A stretch of DNA of 64,000 nucleotides, taken from contig JACKLG010000001.1 of the NCBI GenBank assembly GCA_024236035.1, positions 186,001-250,000 on the forward strand, written 5' to 3'. The position numbers and the translations under genes were made by a program. Below the pieces are notes generated by a model. That model saw nothing but the letters and a program-made list of their open reading frames with translations. It did no database searches and was not told the DNA's origin. This stretch comes from Candidatus Paracaedibacteraceae bacterium. Its GTDB lineage: Bacteria > Pseudomonadota > Alphaproteobacteria > UBA6184. Shown one piece after another: positions 1 through 9,589 of the stretch; position 1 is the first letter of the stretch, and every line of letters begins with the position of its first letter.

Positions 1-30
1 AGCTATAATCCCTGCAGAAAGGGTAAGCTG

Positions 31-1071
31 ATGTTTATTTTAATAGTCTTAGCATTTTTAGCAGGACTTATATTATATCAATACTTTTTAACACATAAAA
101 AATGGAACTCAGTTTACTGGAATCCAAAGACAAGACGCTTTTTCCACCCATGGAAACCAACCCTAAGCATTGTTACCATCAAAGCTTTATGGAAAATACT
201 TTCTGCCCCCTCAGTAAAATGGCCCCAGAAATTAAACGTTGAAAAACTTCCAGTAATCGATCGTTCTAAAGAACTTATTATTACCAATATCGGACATGCC
301 ACTTTTTTAATTCAAATGGATAATTTAAACATCATAACAGACCCCGTTTTTTCTAACAGAGCTGGTCCTTTTGGCATACTGGGACCCAAACGTATTGTAC
401 AGCCCGGCATCTCTCTTGAATCTCTTCCTCCTTTAGACGTGGCATTTATTTCCCATAATCATTATGACCATTTAGATAAATCTACCGTACTTAACTTAGC
501 AAAAAATCACCCAAATATTACCTTTATCGTGCCATTAGGCATAAAAACAAAACTATTAAAGTGGGGTATCCAACGCCCCATAATTGAACTTGATTGGTGG
601 ACAAGCCACGAAATTGCTCAACTCAAAATAACTGCCGTTCCTGCACAGCACTGGTCCAGAAGGGGCTTCTTCGATACCAACAAGACACTCTGGATGGGGG
701 GAATGTTTGAAACTAACCAAGGCAGTGTTTTCTTTGCGGGGGATACGGGGTTAGGCCCTCATTTTAACCACATTGCTGACCGCTTTAAACATATAGACGT
801 GGGGCTTTTACCCATTGGTTCTTATAAACCTTATTCGGTCATGAAACAACAGCACATGGGTCCAAAAGATGCTTTAGAAGCTCACAAAGCATTAAAAACA
901 AAAGCAATGATTCCAATTCATTATGATGTCTTTCAATTAGGTAAAGAAGAATTTTTAGAAGCTGAAGAAGAACTTATAAAAGAAGTAAAAGTATTAAAAA
1001 TACCTAAACAAGAAATCAAAATTTTAAAAGTCGGACAAAGACTGGAAGCAAATCCACACTTTCAAAAATAA
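31..1071 (+). CDS. MBL-fold metallo-hydrolase, NAPE-PLD/UlaG-like, membrane-anchored
   Basis: A 346-residue protein with an N-terminal hydrophobic segment (about residues 1-20) that probably anchors it in the inner membrane. The rest is a metallo-beta-lactamase fold: the metal motif HNHYDH lies at 142-147, with further candidate ligands at H207, D238 (FAGDTG) and H297 (IPIHYD). This spacing and the GPFG and GGMFE segments fit the family of N-acyl-phosphatidylethanolamine phospholipase D-like and UlaG-like hydrolases. The family and metal site are clear; the substrate is inferred to be a phospholipid or other phosphodiester and cannot be fixed from sequence. A TATAAT-like box sits at 4-9. It converges on lepA across a shared hairpin. 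Confidence 0.85.
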   Translation: MFILIVLAFLAGLILYQYFLTHKKWNSVYWNPKTRRFFHPWKPTLSIVTIKALWKILSAPSVKWPQKLNVEKLPVIDRSKELIITNIGHATFLIQMDNLNIITDPVFSNRAGPFGILGPKRIVQPGISLESLPPLDVAFISHNHYDHLDKSTVLNLAKNHPNITFIVPLGIKTKLLKWGIQRPIIELDWWTSHEIAQLKITAVPAQHWSRRGFFDTNKTLWMGGMFETNQGSVFFAGDTGLGPHFNHIADRFKHIDVGLLPIGSYKPYSVMKQQHMGPKDALEAHKALKTKAMIPIHYDVFQLGKEEFLEAEEELIKEVKVLKIPKQEIKILKVGQRLEANPHFQK

Positions 1072-1079
1072 CAAACCCA

Positions 1080-1105
1080 TTGGGGGGAAAATCCCCCATT
1101 TTTAT
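1080..1105 (+). terminator. Rho-independent terminator after the MBL hydrolase gene
   Basis: A TGGGGG / CCCCCA stem closes on an A-rich loop and is followed by TTTTTATT on the plus strand. It lies between two convergent genes, and its T-run overlaps the lepA stop codon, so it may serve both strands. Confidence 0.8.
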
Positions 1106-2904
1106 TCAGTTACTTTAAGGGCAGCAATTAATGCAGATTGCGGTATTTCCACATTACCAAATTGACGCATGCGTTTTTTACCTTCACGCTGCTTATCTAA
1201 TAATTTACGCTTACGGCTAATATCCCCACCATAACATTTGGCAGTAACGTCTTTACGCATTGCAGAAACAGTTTCACGGGCTACAATTTTTCCACCAATG
1301 GCAGCTTGAATCGCAATTTGGAATAACTGCCTTGGAATCAACTCTTTCAGCTTTTCACACAAGGCTCGTCCACGGGTTTCAGCACGATCACGTTGAACAA
1401 TACATGATAACGCTTCAACAGGTTCGCCATTTACTAAAATAGCAAGCTTCACTAAATTCTCTTCTGCATACCCATCCATATGGTAATCAAAACTTGCATA
1501 CCCACGGGATACAGATTTCAACCGATCATAAAAATCAAAAACAACTTCGTTTAAAGGCAATCGATATACCGCCATGGCTCGGTTACCCGCATACGTTAAA
1601 TCCACCTGCTGTCCGCGTCGATCGGTACACAACGCTAAGATAGAACCCAAATATTCATCCGGCACCATAATTGTTGCCTTAATCCAAGGTTCTTCAATTT
1701 TTTCAATTTTCATAATATCGGGCAAGTCAGCAGGATTATGAATTTCCTCCATGCTGCCATTTTTTTCATACACCTTATACACAACGCTGGGTGCAGTCGT
1801 AATCAAATCTAAATTAAATTCACGCTCTAACCGCTCTTGAATAATTTCAAGATGCAATAACCCTAAAAACCCACAACGGAACCCCATGCCCAACGCAGGC
1901 GAATGATCCGTTTCAAACACAAAGCTTGCATCATTCAAACGCAACTTACCAAGGCTTTCACGCAATACTTCAAATTCCGCAGCATCCGAAGGAAACAATC
2001 CACAAAATACAACCGGCACACTTGGCTTAAATCCAGACAACGGCTTAAGCGCAGGATTTTTTTCTGTCGTAATCGTATCCCCTACGTTCAAATCTGCCAC
2101 ATATTTAATACCAGCTGTTATAAATCCAACCTCACCAGGATACAAAACATCTACATTTTCTTTTTTGGGTGTAAATACGCCCATCTGTTCAACGGTATAT
2201 GTCTCTTTCGTGGACATCATTTGAATTTTTGAACCCTTACGCAAAACACCTTCTTTAACCCGCACTAAAATCATCACGCCAAGGTACGTATCATACCAGC
2301 CATCAATCAACAATGCTTGCAAAGGCCCCTCTGCATTCCCTTCAGGCGCAGGCAATCTTTCAATAATTGCTTCCAATACATCTTGAATACCAAGGCCTGA
2401 CTTTGCAGAAATCATTAACGCATCCGATGTATCTAACCCAATTACATCTTCAATTTCTTGCTTAATTTTTTCAGGTTCCGCAGCAGGTAAATCAATCTTA
2501 TTTAACACAGGAATAATGTCATGATTATTATCCAACGCCAAATAAACGTTGGCCAACGTTTGGGCTTCAACACCTTGTGAAGCATCCACCACCAATAAAG
2601 ACCCCTCACACGCAGCCAAAGACCGGCTAACCTCGTAAGAAAAATCCACATGCCCAGGTGTATCAATTAAGTTTAACTGATACGTCTCTCCATTTTTAGC
2701 TGTATATTTCAACCGAACCGTTTGGGCTTTAATTGTAATCCCACGCTCTCTCTCAATATCCATGCTATCCAAAATTTGGGACTTCATATCACGTTCACTT
2801 ACAGCATGACAAAACTCTATTAATCGATCCGCTAACGTAGACTTACCATGGTCAATGTGTGCAATAATCGCAAAGTTACGAATATGATTATGTGTCTTTG
2901 TCAT
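1102..2904 (-). CDS. lepA: Elongation factor 4 (LepA), ribosome back-translocase GTPase
   Basis: A 600-residue translational GTPase, the usual length for LepA. G1 (AHIDHGKST) is at 15-23, G3 (DTPGH) at 81-85 and G4 (NKID) at 135-138. The C-terminal LepA domain is complete and ends with the basic GGDISRKRKLLDKQREGKKRMR stretch seen in the family. LepA acts on stalled or mistranslocated ribosomes under ionic or temperature stress. It starts 2 nt after the pheT stop, so it is the last gene of a pheS-pheT-lepA operon, an unusual partner for pheST. Its 3' end abuts the terminator of the convergent upstream gene. Confidence 0.98.
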   Translation of the reverse strand: MTKTHNHIRNFAIIAHIDHGKSTLADRLIEFCHAVSERDMKSQILDSMDIERERGITIKAQTVRLKYTAKNGETYQLNLIDTPGHVDFSYEVSRSLAACEGSLLVVDASQGVEAQTLANVYLALDNNHDIIPVLNKIDLPAAEPEKIKQEIEDVIGLDTSDALMISAKSGLGIQDVLEAIIERLPAPEGNAEGPLQALLIDGWYDTYLGVMILVRVKEGVLRKGSKIQMMSTKETYTVEQMGVFTPKKENVDVLYPGEVGFITAGIKYVADLNVGDTITTEKNPALKPLSGFKPSVPVVFCGLFPSDAAEFEVLRESLGKLRLNDASFVFETDHSPALGMGFRCGFLGLLHLEIIQERLEREFNLDLITTAPSVVYKVYEKNGSMEEIHNPADLPDIMKIEKIEEPWIKATIMVPDEYLGSILALCTDRRGQQVDLTYAGNRAMAVYRLPLNEVVFDFYDRLKSVSRGYASFDYHMDGYAEENLVKLAILVNGEPVEALSCIVQRDRAETRGRALCEKLKELIPRQLFQIAIQAAIGGKIVARETVSAMRKDVTAKCYGGDISRKRKLLDKQREGKKRMRQFGNVEIPQSALIAALKVTE

Positions 2905-2906
2905 GC

Positions 2907-5312
2907 TTAAACGCCCCGTAACTCTCCACCAGTTACTTTTGTAACGGCATTAATAATTTTTTTACTCAATTCTTGAATTTCAATATCCGTAAATGTGGTA
3001 TCTTTCGGCATAAATTTTACACTAAAGGCCATTGATTTTTTCCCATCAGGGATACCCTTACCACTATATACATCAAATAAACGAATATCTTGAATATATT
3101 CTTTATCTGCACTTGTTACCGCTTTCATTAACTTCGCAGCCGGTACATCCATACCTATAATAAATGCAAAGTCACGTTCCACAGATTGCAATAAATTGGG
3201 TTGATACGCTTTATTTTTATTTGGCTTCAATGGCAAACGATCCAAAAATATTTCAAAACCATACACTGGCTGGTCAATATCAAATAATTTTTCCGTGGCA
3301 GGATGAATACGTCCAAAATATCCTAAAGTTAATTTAGGACCCAACTTTAATGCCCCACTTTGCCCAGGGTGATACCATGATGGCGCTGACTCATTGTCTA
3401 TTTGTACCGTATCTGTCCTTACCCCCAAAGCATCCAACAAACTTAATGCTTCTGCTTTAATATCAAACACGGTGTAATGATTTTCCTGCATCCGCCAATC
3501 TTTAACCGAAGACGATCCAGTTAATATGGCTGAAGCAACCACCTCTTGCTTAGACTGTTCGTTTGTCCATTGGTACACCGGCCCCACTTCAAACAAACGT
3601 AAATTCTTATTCTGATACGCTATATTTTTTTGAATAGATTCTAATAACGAAGGCAATACCGCAGGTCGCATGTGACTTAACTGCTGACTAATCGGATTCA
3701 TAATTTCTATAATTTCAGCACCCGCACCAAAATGTTGGGCTGCATTTTCATTTATAAATGAATAATGAATACATTCATTAAAACCATTATTTGCTAAAAC
3801 TTTTTTAGAAAAAGAACTTATACTTTGTTTAAAACTTAACGCCTTAAACCCTGGCGTCATATCTAATTGTACCGTGGGCAATGTATCGTATCCATGCACA
3901 CGTAAAATCTCTTCAATTATATCTTGCTCATTTTCAATATCAAAGCGCCAAGAAGGCGTCGTCATTTTCAAAACATTGCCGGGTTCAAGCTGAAAGTTTT
4001 TAAACCCAAGCCCATCCAAATAACCTTCTATCGTCTTAAGTGGAATTTCTAACCCAGTTAAAAGCTTTACTTTATCTAACGACAATCTTATTTCTTTAAT
4101 ATTCGTTGGCACAACACCGGCAACCACAATGTTGCTTGCTTCACCACCACATATATCCAAAATCATCTGTGTGGCCACATCTAAACCAAATCGTACAGTT
4201 TCAGGGTCTACACCCCGTTCAAATCGCAATCTAGAATCCGTATGTATATTTAAAGTTCTACCACTTGTTGTAACAGCGTCTGGGCTAAACAAAGCACATT
4301 CTAAAAACACAGTTGTGGTCTCTAAAGTAGTGCCTGAATTTTTACCACCTAATACACCAGCAATGGCCACAGGTCCTGCTTCATCCGCAATCACCAAATG
4401 TTCACCCGACAAATCATATTCTTTGTCATTTAACCCTAAAAAGTTTTCGTTCTCTTCTGCTCGGCGAACTGTAATGTTGCCGTTTAAACGATCTGCATCA
4501 AAGGCATGTAACGGTCTGCACAAATCATAATTAACGTAATTGGTAATATCTACAATTGCAGAAATGGGGTCTAACCCAATCTTTCTTAAACGTTGCTGCA
4601 ACCATTCAGGGCTTTCAACATTTTTCACATTTTGAATCACCCGTCCCATATACGCTTGGCAATCTTCCGCAGCTTCTATGGTTACTGTTTTAGAGCATGG
4701 AAAACCACCCTTAATCAAAGGTGCCTTTTTAGGAATAAACTTCCCAAACCCAGCTGCAGCAATATCCCTGGCAATACCCACAACACCAAAACAATCTGCA
4801 CGATTGGGTGTAATACCTACTTCAATAACCGGGTCATCATGATTAAATGTGCGTGCAAACGGATATCCCACCATGGCATCTTTTGGCAGATCAACAATTC
4901 CATCTTGCTCACTACCCAAGTCTAACTCACTTAAAGAACACAACATACCATTGCTTGCAACGTCACGAATATTACCCTTTTTTAAAGTAATATCTAACCC
5001 TGGAATATATGTACCCACATGGGCAAAAACAGTTTTCATGCCTTCATATACGTTAGGCGCTCCACATACTACTTGAATTAATGCATCCTCTGGATTAGAC
5101 GATACTTGAACATTACAAATATTTAATCGATCCGCATTCGGGTGTTTTTCAATCTGTTTAATTTCTGCAATTAAAAATGGGGCTAATCTAGTAGAAGGAT
5201 CATCAAACGATTCCACCTCCACACCTAACATAGTTAAATAATGTATTAAATCAGCTAAAGATTCTTTTGTTTCTAAGTGGTCTTTTAACCAAGAAAACGT
5301 AAATTTCATCAT
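2907..5312 (-). CDS. pheT: Phenylalanyl-tRNA synthetase beta subunit
   Basis: 801 residues, the full-length bacterial form. In order: an N-terminal domain with the EMAP/OB-type tRNA-binding segment (about 40-150), the B3/B4 editing domain, B5, the catalytic-like core and a C-terminal ferredoxin-fold anticodon-binding domain (from about 705, ERDFAFIIGMDVPAAKLM). With PheS it forms the alpha2-beta2 enzyme that charges tRNA-Phe and edits mischarged Tyr. Its ATG overlaps the pheS stop by 4 nt, which implies translational coupling and matched subunit levels; lepA follows after 2 nt. Confidence 0.98.
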   Translation of the reverse strand: MMKFTFSWLKDHLETKESLADLIHYLTMLGVEVESFDDPSTRLAPFLIAEIKQIEKHPNADRLNICNVQVSSNPEDALIQVVCGAPNVYEGMKTVFAHVGTYIPGLDITLKKGNIRDVASNGMLCSLSELDLGSEQDGIVDLPKDAMVGYPFARTFNHDDPVIEVGITPNRADCFGVVGIARDIAAAGFGKFIPKKAPLIKGGFPCSKTVTIEAAEDCQAYMGRVIQNVKNVESPEWLQQRLRKIGLDPISAIVDITNYVNYDLCRPLHAFDADRLNGNITVRRAEENENFLGLNDKEYDLSGEHLVIADEAGPVAIAGVLGGKNSGTTLETTTVFLECALFSPDAVTTSGRTLNIHTDSRLRFERGVDPETVRFGLDVATQMILDICGGEASNIVVAGVVPTNIKEIRLSLDKVKLLTGLEIPLKTIEGYLDGLGFKNFQLEPGNVLKMTTPSWRFDIENEQDIIEEILRVHGYDTLPTVQLDMTPGFKALSFKQSISSFSKKVLANNGFNECIHYSFINENAAQHFGAGAEIIEIMNPISQQLSHMRPAVLPSLLESIQKNIAYQNKNLRLFEVGPVYQWTNEQSKQEVVASAILTGSSSVKDWRMQENHYTVFDIKAEALSLLDALGVRTDTVQIDNESAPSWYHPGQSGALKLGPKLTLGYFGRIHPATEKLFDIDQPVYGFEIFLDRLPLKPNKNKAYQPNLLQSVERDFAFIIGMDVPAAKLMKAVTSADKEYIQDIRLFDVYSGKGIPDGKKSMAFSVKFMPKDTTFTDIEIQELSKKIINAVTKVTGGELRGV

Positions 5313-6391
5313 GCATCCTCATTGGCATTGCAATTAACAGAAAATGGCAAAAAACCATAATGCTTAATCCATTGCAAATGGCCTTCAAAAAAAGTTCTAA
5401 GATCAGGAATGTTATATTTTAACATAGCAAGTCGTTCAATCCCCATACCAAATGCAAATCCTTGGTACTCTTCTGGGTCAATGCCACAGTTTCTTAAAAC
5501 ATTCGGGTGCACCATTCCACACCCTAAAATTTCTAACCAATCAGAACCGCCACCAATGTGAACGCCCTCTTTCGATCTGCTACATCCAATATCTACCTCT
5601 GCAGAAGGTTCCGTAAATGGAAAGAAACTTGGGCGAAAACGAATGGGCAGTTCCGACATCTCAAAAAACGCACGGCAAAAAGTTTCTATACAACTTTTTA
5701 AATGCCCCATATGTACATTTTCAGCACGATCAACATACAAACCTTCAATTTGATGAAACATCGGGGTATGGGTTTGGTCAGAATCACAACGATACGTTTT
5801 ACCCGGGGCAATAATCCGAATAGGAAGCTCCTGACTCAACATTGTACGCACTTGCACAGGTGATGTATGCGTCCGCAATAAAAGTGGAACATCATCAGCT
5901 CCTCGTTGCTTTAAATAAAACGTATCATGCATCTGTCGGGCAGGATGGTTTTCCAAAATATTTAAAATAGAAAAATTATAATGGTCCGTTTCAATGTCTG
6001 GACCTTCCGCCACACTAAAACCCATCTGGGCAAAAATATCAGTTGCCTCTTCAATAACTTTGGTAAGGGGGTGAATACGTCCTGCTGCCTGCGCAGAAAC
6101 AGGTAACGTAACGTCAATAAATTCTTTTTTTAATTGCGCCTCAAGCTCAATTGCTTCCAGTTGATTTTTTTTGACTTGCAGTTGTGTGTTAAATCGATCT
6201 CGAAATGTATTTAATTTTTGACCCTCAGCTTTTTTCTCTTCCACAGATAAATTAGCTAAATTTTTCATGGCCGCCGTTAACTTACCATTTTTTCCCATAA
6301 TATCTATGCGAACTGCTTCAATGGCATTAAGGGTATCGGCACTTTGAATTGCTTCCAATGCTTCTTGTTCTAAAATTTCAACATCAATCAT
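5309..6391 (-). CDS. pheS: Phenylalanyl-tRNA synthetase alpha subunit
   Basis: 360 residues: an N-terminal coiled-coil (about 1-85) that contacts tRNA, then a class II synthetase core. The motif-2 region reads YRCDSDQTHTPMFHQIEGL and motif 3 reads GFAFGMGIERLAMLKYNIPDLR. It is the catalytic subunit for tRNA-Phe aminoacylation and the first gene of the pheS-pheT-lepA operon. In many relatives pheST follows rpmI-rplT; here that pair is about 12 kb away. A copy of the 33-bp repeat (6458-6490) lies 66 bp upstream of the start, inside the likely promoter region. No attenuator-like leader peptide was recognised. Confidence 0.98.
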   Translation of the reverse strand: MIDVEILEQEALEAIQSADTLNAIEAVRIDIMGKNGKLTAAMKNLANLSVEEKKAEGQKLNTFRDRFNTQLQVKKNQLEAIELEAQLKKEFIDVTLPVSAQAAGRIHPLTKVIEEATDIFAQMGFSVAEGPDIETDHYNFSILNILENHPARQMHDTFYLKQRGADDVPLLLRTHTSPVQVRTMLSQELPIRIIAPGKTYRCDSDQTHTPMFHQIEGLYVDRAENVHMGHLKSCIETFCRAFFEMSELPIRFRPSFFPFTEPSAEVDIGCSRSKEGVHIGGGSDWLEILGCGMVHPNVLRNCGIDPEEYQGFAFGMGIERLAMLKYNIPDLRTFFEGHLQWIKHYGFLPFSVNCNANEDA

Positions 6392-6457
6392 TTAAATTCC
6401 TTTACCTTACACAGTTTTATACCCAAGTATCCGGTAAAATTAAAGTATTATATTGCG

Positions 6458-6490
6458 TGTTGTATTGTAACCCCCCTATGTTGCATTGTA
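6458..6490 (-). repeat. 33-bp G-spaced direct-repeat element, copy A
   Basis: Read on the minus strand: TACAATGCAACA, then a 9-nt spacer ending GGGGGGT, then TACAATACAACA. The two 12-mers start exactly 21 bp apart. It lies in the pheS 5' region, between pheS and the prepilin peptidase gene. The same element recurs at 14603, 41069 and 56016. Confidence 0.85.
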
Positions 6491-6527
6491 GACGCATTAT
6501 AAATGCCTAAATTTTTATCAGAAAAAA

Positions 6528-7067
6528 CTATGCAAAACTTACCGCACATAAAAAACTACAGACAATAAAAGGTGCAAATGGCAGCTGATTTCTGCGGGTT
6601 AAAATCGCTGTAATTAAAAACAATCCCCCGCATATAAACAAGAAAAACGGCACTGTTTCCAAGGGTAAGAACACAAGAAACACTGCTATTAACTTTACAT
6701 CCCCCCACCCCATTAACTCTTTTTTGAAAAGCTTTTCTAAGCCAATTTTCATTAACAAAACACCCCCTATAAGCAATCCAGACACTATCAAATTAGGTGG
6801 AATTCTTAAATATAACAAAAAGCAAAAACTCACTAATAATAAGACATCAGGAACCACTCTGTCATACATATCGATGATACTAATCCAAAACAATAAGATA
6901 CCTAAAGCCGCAGAAACAAAGGATAATTTCATAACTGCAATTAACAAAAAGGCTGCACAACAGATACTTACTCCAACTTGATACACCCAAGGTTTGCATT
7001 GCAAACTAGTATATATCTTCTTGGTAATATCCCAGGTATATCCAATACTTTGAATAGGGTAAAACAT
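6528..7067 (-). CDS. Prepilin peptidase (A24), catalytic domain only
   Basis: A 179-residue, highly hydrophobic protein with about six membrane segments. It carries both aspartates of the type IV prepilin peptidase family: D66 in IDMYDRVVPD and D123 in the GWGD motif (120-123). It lacks the N-terminal methylase/zinc domain of full-length PilD/GspO, so it resembles the short CpaA/TadV class. The family role is cleavage of the leader of type IV pilin or type II pseudopilin precursors in the inner membrane. It begins 4 nt after the topA stop and is probably co-transcribed with topA. GspE- and GspF-like proteins at 25.3-28.1 kb are its likely partners; no pilin substrate is visible in the window. 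Confidence 0.85.
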   Translation of the reverse strand: MFYPIQSIGYTWDITKKIYTSLQCKPWVYQVGVSICCAAFLLIAVMKLSFVSAALGILLFWISIIDMYDRVVPDVLLLVSFCFLLYLRIPPNLIVSGLLIGGVLLMKIGLEKLFKKELMGWGDVKLIAVFLVFLPLETVPFFLFICGGLFLITAILTRRNQLPFAPFIVCSFLCAVSFA

Positions 7068-7071
7068 AAAA

Positions 7072-9450
7072 CTAGCTGCGTTTTCTGGTTTTCTTTTCCT
7101 TAGGTTTTGAAAGTATCTCCACAGCTTCCTCTAATGTAATTTTGTAGACAGACAAACTATTTGGAATGGATGTATATCCCCCATTATATTGAATATACGG
7201 CCCGAATCGTCCTTTGTTGACAACAACCTCCTGCCCTGTCTCAGGATGAGAGCCCAATATTCTGGGAAGAGACAATAGTTCAATCGCCATGTCTAAATCA
7301 ACACTATCAATTTCTATATTTTTGGGCAAAGAAGCACGTTTGGGCTTTGCCTTAGTTTTCTTCTTTCCTACGGTCACAGACGAATCGGGATCCTCCATTT
7401 CTATATAAAGACCATAGGGCCCTTTTTTTAAATAAATAGGAAAATTACGTTCAGGATGGAAACCAACTTCTTTAGGTTCAAATACCTCTACGGCCGGAGC
7501 AGAAGATGCCTCCTTACCGTCCTCTTCACTGTTATTATCTCCTACAGAAAGTTTACGCGTATAATTACATGTGGGATAGTTAGAACATCCAATAAAAGAA
7601 CCGAATCTTCCTAATTTCAAGCTCAAAATACCGTCTGCACATTCTGGACATTTACGTCTATCGGCTTTTTGTTCATCAAAAGGAAAAAGGTAATTTTCTA
7701 ACTCTGTATTTAACGTATCAATAACCTCAGCTATGCGTAAAGCATTCGTAGACTTTACATCTTCTTGCAGCTTCTCCCAGAAAGATTTTAATACAGACTC
7801 CCAAATCTGTTCTCCTTCAGCAATATTATCTAGCTGATTCTCCATCTGGGCTGTAAAGTCATACTCTACATATTTTTTAAAAAAGTTATGTAAAAATGCC
7901 GTTACAATACGCCCGCGATCTTCACAATGAAAACGCTTCTTATCTAATTTTACATAATCACGATCTTGTAAAACTTTTATAATAGTAGCATAGGTTGAAG
8001 GACGCCCTATCCCCAGCTCTTCTAACTTTTTAATCAAGGTTGCTTCAGAATACCTCCCCGGAGGCATTGTAAAATGCTGCTCTGGTTTAATTTCCTTACA
8101 CTCGACTATTTGTCCCTCTGTTAAAGCAGGAAGCAGTCTACCTTTTTCCTCCTCCTCATCATCAGAGGTTTCATTATATAAAGCTAAAAAACCTTCAAAC
8201 TTAATCACACTTCCTGTTGCTCTAAATATCGAAAGCTTATTGGTATCTTGTATATCTATGCGTGTTTGATCTAATTCAGCAGAACTCATTTGTGATGAAA
8301 CCGACCGCTTCCAAATCAAATCATACAAACGCCACATCTCCCGGGAAATTTTTGTTTCAAGTACTTTGGGCTCAAGTTGAACATCTACAGGTCTAATAGC
8401 TTCATGGGCTTCTTGCGCATTTTTAGCTTTAGTTTTATATTGCCTTGCTTGATCTGGCAAATATTGACTATCAAAGTTTTTTTGGATGTAACTTCTAAGT
8501 GACTGCAATGCTTCGTTAGAAAGATTCGTACTATCTGTACGCATATAAGTAATTAATGCCGTGGTATGACCATCAATGTCAACTCCTTCATACAGCTGCT
8601 GGGCGATTTGCATAGTTTTAGACGCACTAAATCCAAACTTTCGGGATGCCTCTTGCTGTAACGTAGAGGTAATAAAAGGAGCAAATGGGTTTCGCTTTAC
8701 TAGCTTTTTTTGTATCTCGCGGACAGAAAAGCTAGCTCCTTTCAATGCTGAAACAATAGCCTCTGCCTGAACTTGACTTACAATATCTAGGCGCTCAAGT
8801 TTCTTTCCTTGATATTCTATTAATTGGGAATCAATATCTTTTTGCGCAAAAAAACTTCCTTTAATAGACCAATATTCTTGGGATTTAAATGCTTCTATCT
8901 CAGCTTCACGATCCGCTATTAATCTTAAGGCTACTGATTGCACACGCCCCGCAGACCTACTTCCCGGCAGTTTTCTCCACAAGACTGGCGACAACGTAAA
9001 CCCCATGAGGTAATCTAATGCACGTCGAGCTAAATATGCTGAAACCAGGTTTTTATCTACATCTCTTGGAGCCAAAATGGCTTTTTGTATAGCGGCTTTT
9101 GTTATCTCATTAAAAACCACCCGCCTCACGGTAATATCTTTTAATTTGTTTTGTTGCCTCAATTCTTCTGTAACATGCCAAGAAATCGCTTCTCCTTCCC
9201 GATCAGGGTCCGTAGCTAATAAAATTTCATCACATGTTTTTAATTGATTAGTGATTTCTTTTAATTGTTTTTTTCCACGGTCATTTAACTCCCAAATCAT
9301 TTGAAAATTTCTTTCAGGAATTACAGATCCTTGCTTTGTGGGCAAATCACGAATATGTCCATAACTAGCAATCACTTTATATTCATTACCAAGGTAATTA
9401 TTAATCGTTTTTGCTTTTGCTGGAGATTCGACAATAACCAACTTTGTCAT
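7072..9450 (-). CDS. topA: DNA topoisomerase I
   Basis: 792 residues. The Toprim domain begins MTKLVIVESPAKAKTI and includes ATDPDREGE (79-86). The catalytic tyrosine is Y302 in ITYMRTDSTNLS. One cysteine zinc-ribbon (CPEC...CSNYPTC) follows in the C-terminal third, then two degenerate ribbon-like repeats (KKGPYGLYIE and KGRFGPYIQYN) that lack cysteines, then a Lys/Arg-rich tail. It relaxes negative supercoils by single-strand passage. A short secreted-type prepilin peptidase gene follows after 4 nt. dprA, a frequent upstream neighbour of topA, is absent. Confidence 0.97.
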   Translation of the reverse strand: MTKLVIVESPAKAKTINNYLGNEYKVIASYGHIRDLPTKQGSVIPERNFQMIWELNDRGKKQLKEITNQLKTCDEILLATDPDREGEAISWHVTEELRQQNKLKDITVRRVVFNEITKAAIQKAILAPRDVDKNLVSAYLARRALDYLMGFTLSPVLWRKLPGSRSAGRVQSVALRLIADREAEIEAFKSQEYWSIKGSFFAQKDIDSQLIEYQGKKLERLDIVSQVQAEAIVSALKGASFSVREIQKKLVKRNPFAPFITSTLQQEASRKFGFSASKTMQIAQQLYEGVDIDGHTTALITYMRTDSTNLSNEALQSLRSYIQKNFDSQYLPDQARQYKTKAKNAQEAHEAIRPVDVQLEPKVLETKISREMWRLYDLIWKRSVSSQMSSAELDQTRIDIQDTNKLSIFRATGSVIKFEGFLALYNETSDDEEEEKGRLLPALTEGQIVECKEIKPEQHFTMPPGRYSEATLIKKLEELGIGRPSTYATIIKVLQDRDYVKLDKKRFHCEDRGRIVTAFLHNFFKKYVEYDFTAQMENQLDNIAEGEQIWESVLKSFWEKLQEDVKSTNALRIAEVIDTLNTELENYLFPFDEQKADRRKCPECADGILSLKLGRFGSFIGCSNYPTCNYTRKLSVGDNNSEEDGKEASSAPAVEVFEPKEVGFHPERNFPIYLKKGPYGLYIEMEDPDSSVTVGKKKTKAKPKRASLPKNIEIDSVDLDMAIELLSLPRILGSHPETGQEVVVNKGRFGPYIQYNGGYTSIPNSLSVYKITLEEAVEILSKPKEKKTRKRS

Positions 9451-9522
9451 TTAATGGGTGTCCCTTTTCTTTCTCCTTAAACGATTTAGTTTTCCGAAGT
9501 CAACTACTAACTTATAAAAATA

Positions 9523-9542
9523 ACATAAAAAATCTTTTATGT
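9523..9542. promoter_or_regulatory. AT-rich inverted repeat between topA and the PAS gene
   Basis: The arms ACATAAAA and TTTTATGT flank a 4-nt centre. It sits in the 139-bp gap between divergent genes, where promoters for both must lie. It could be an operator or simply low-complexity AT sequence; nothing further supports it. Confidence 0.3.
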
Positions 9543-9589
9543 TATGTGTAAAAAAAGTATAATTCCTCTTAGAGGAAAGCAGGAGAGTC

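Noticed and set aside
4129..4530. 133-codon open frame antisense to pheT
   Set aside because: Opposite a well-conserved gene with no start signal or recognisable protein pattern; a shadow frame.
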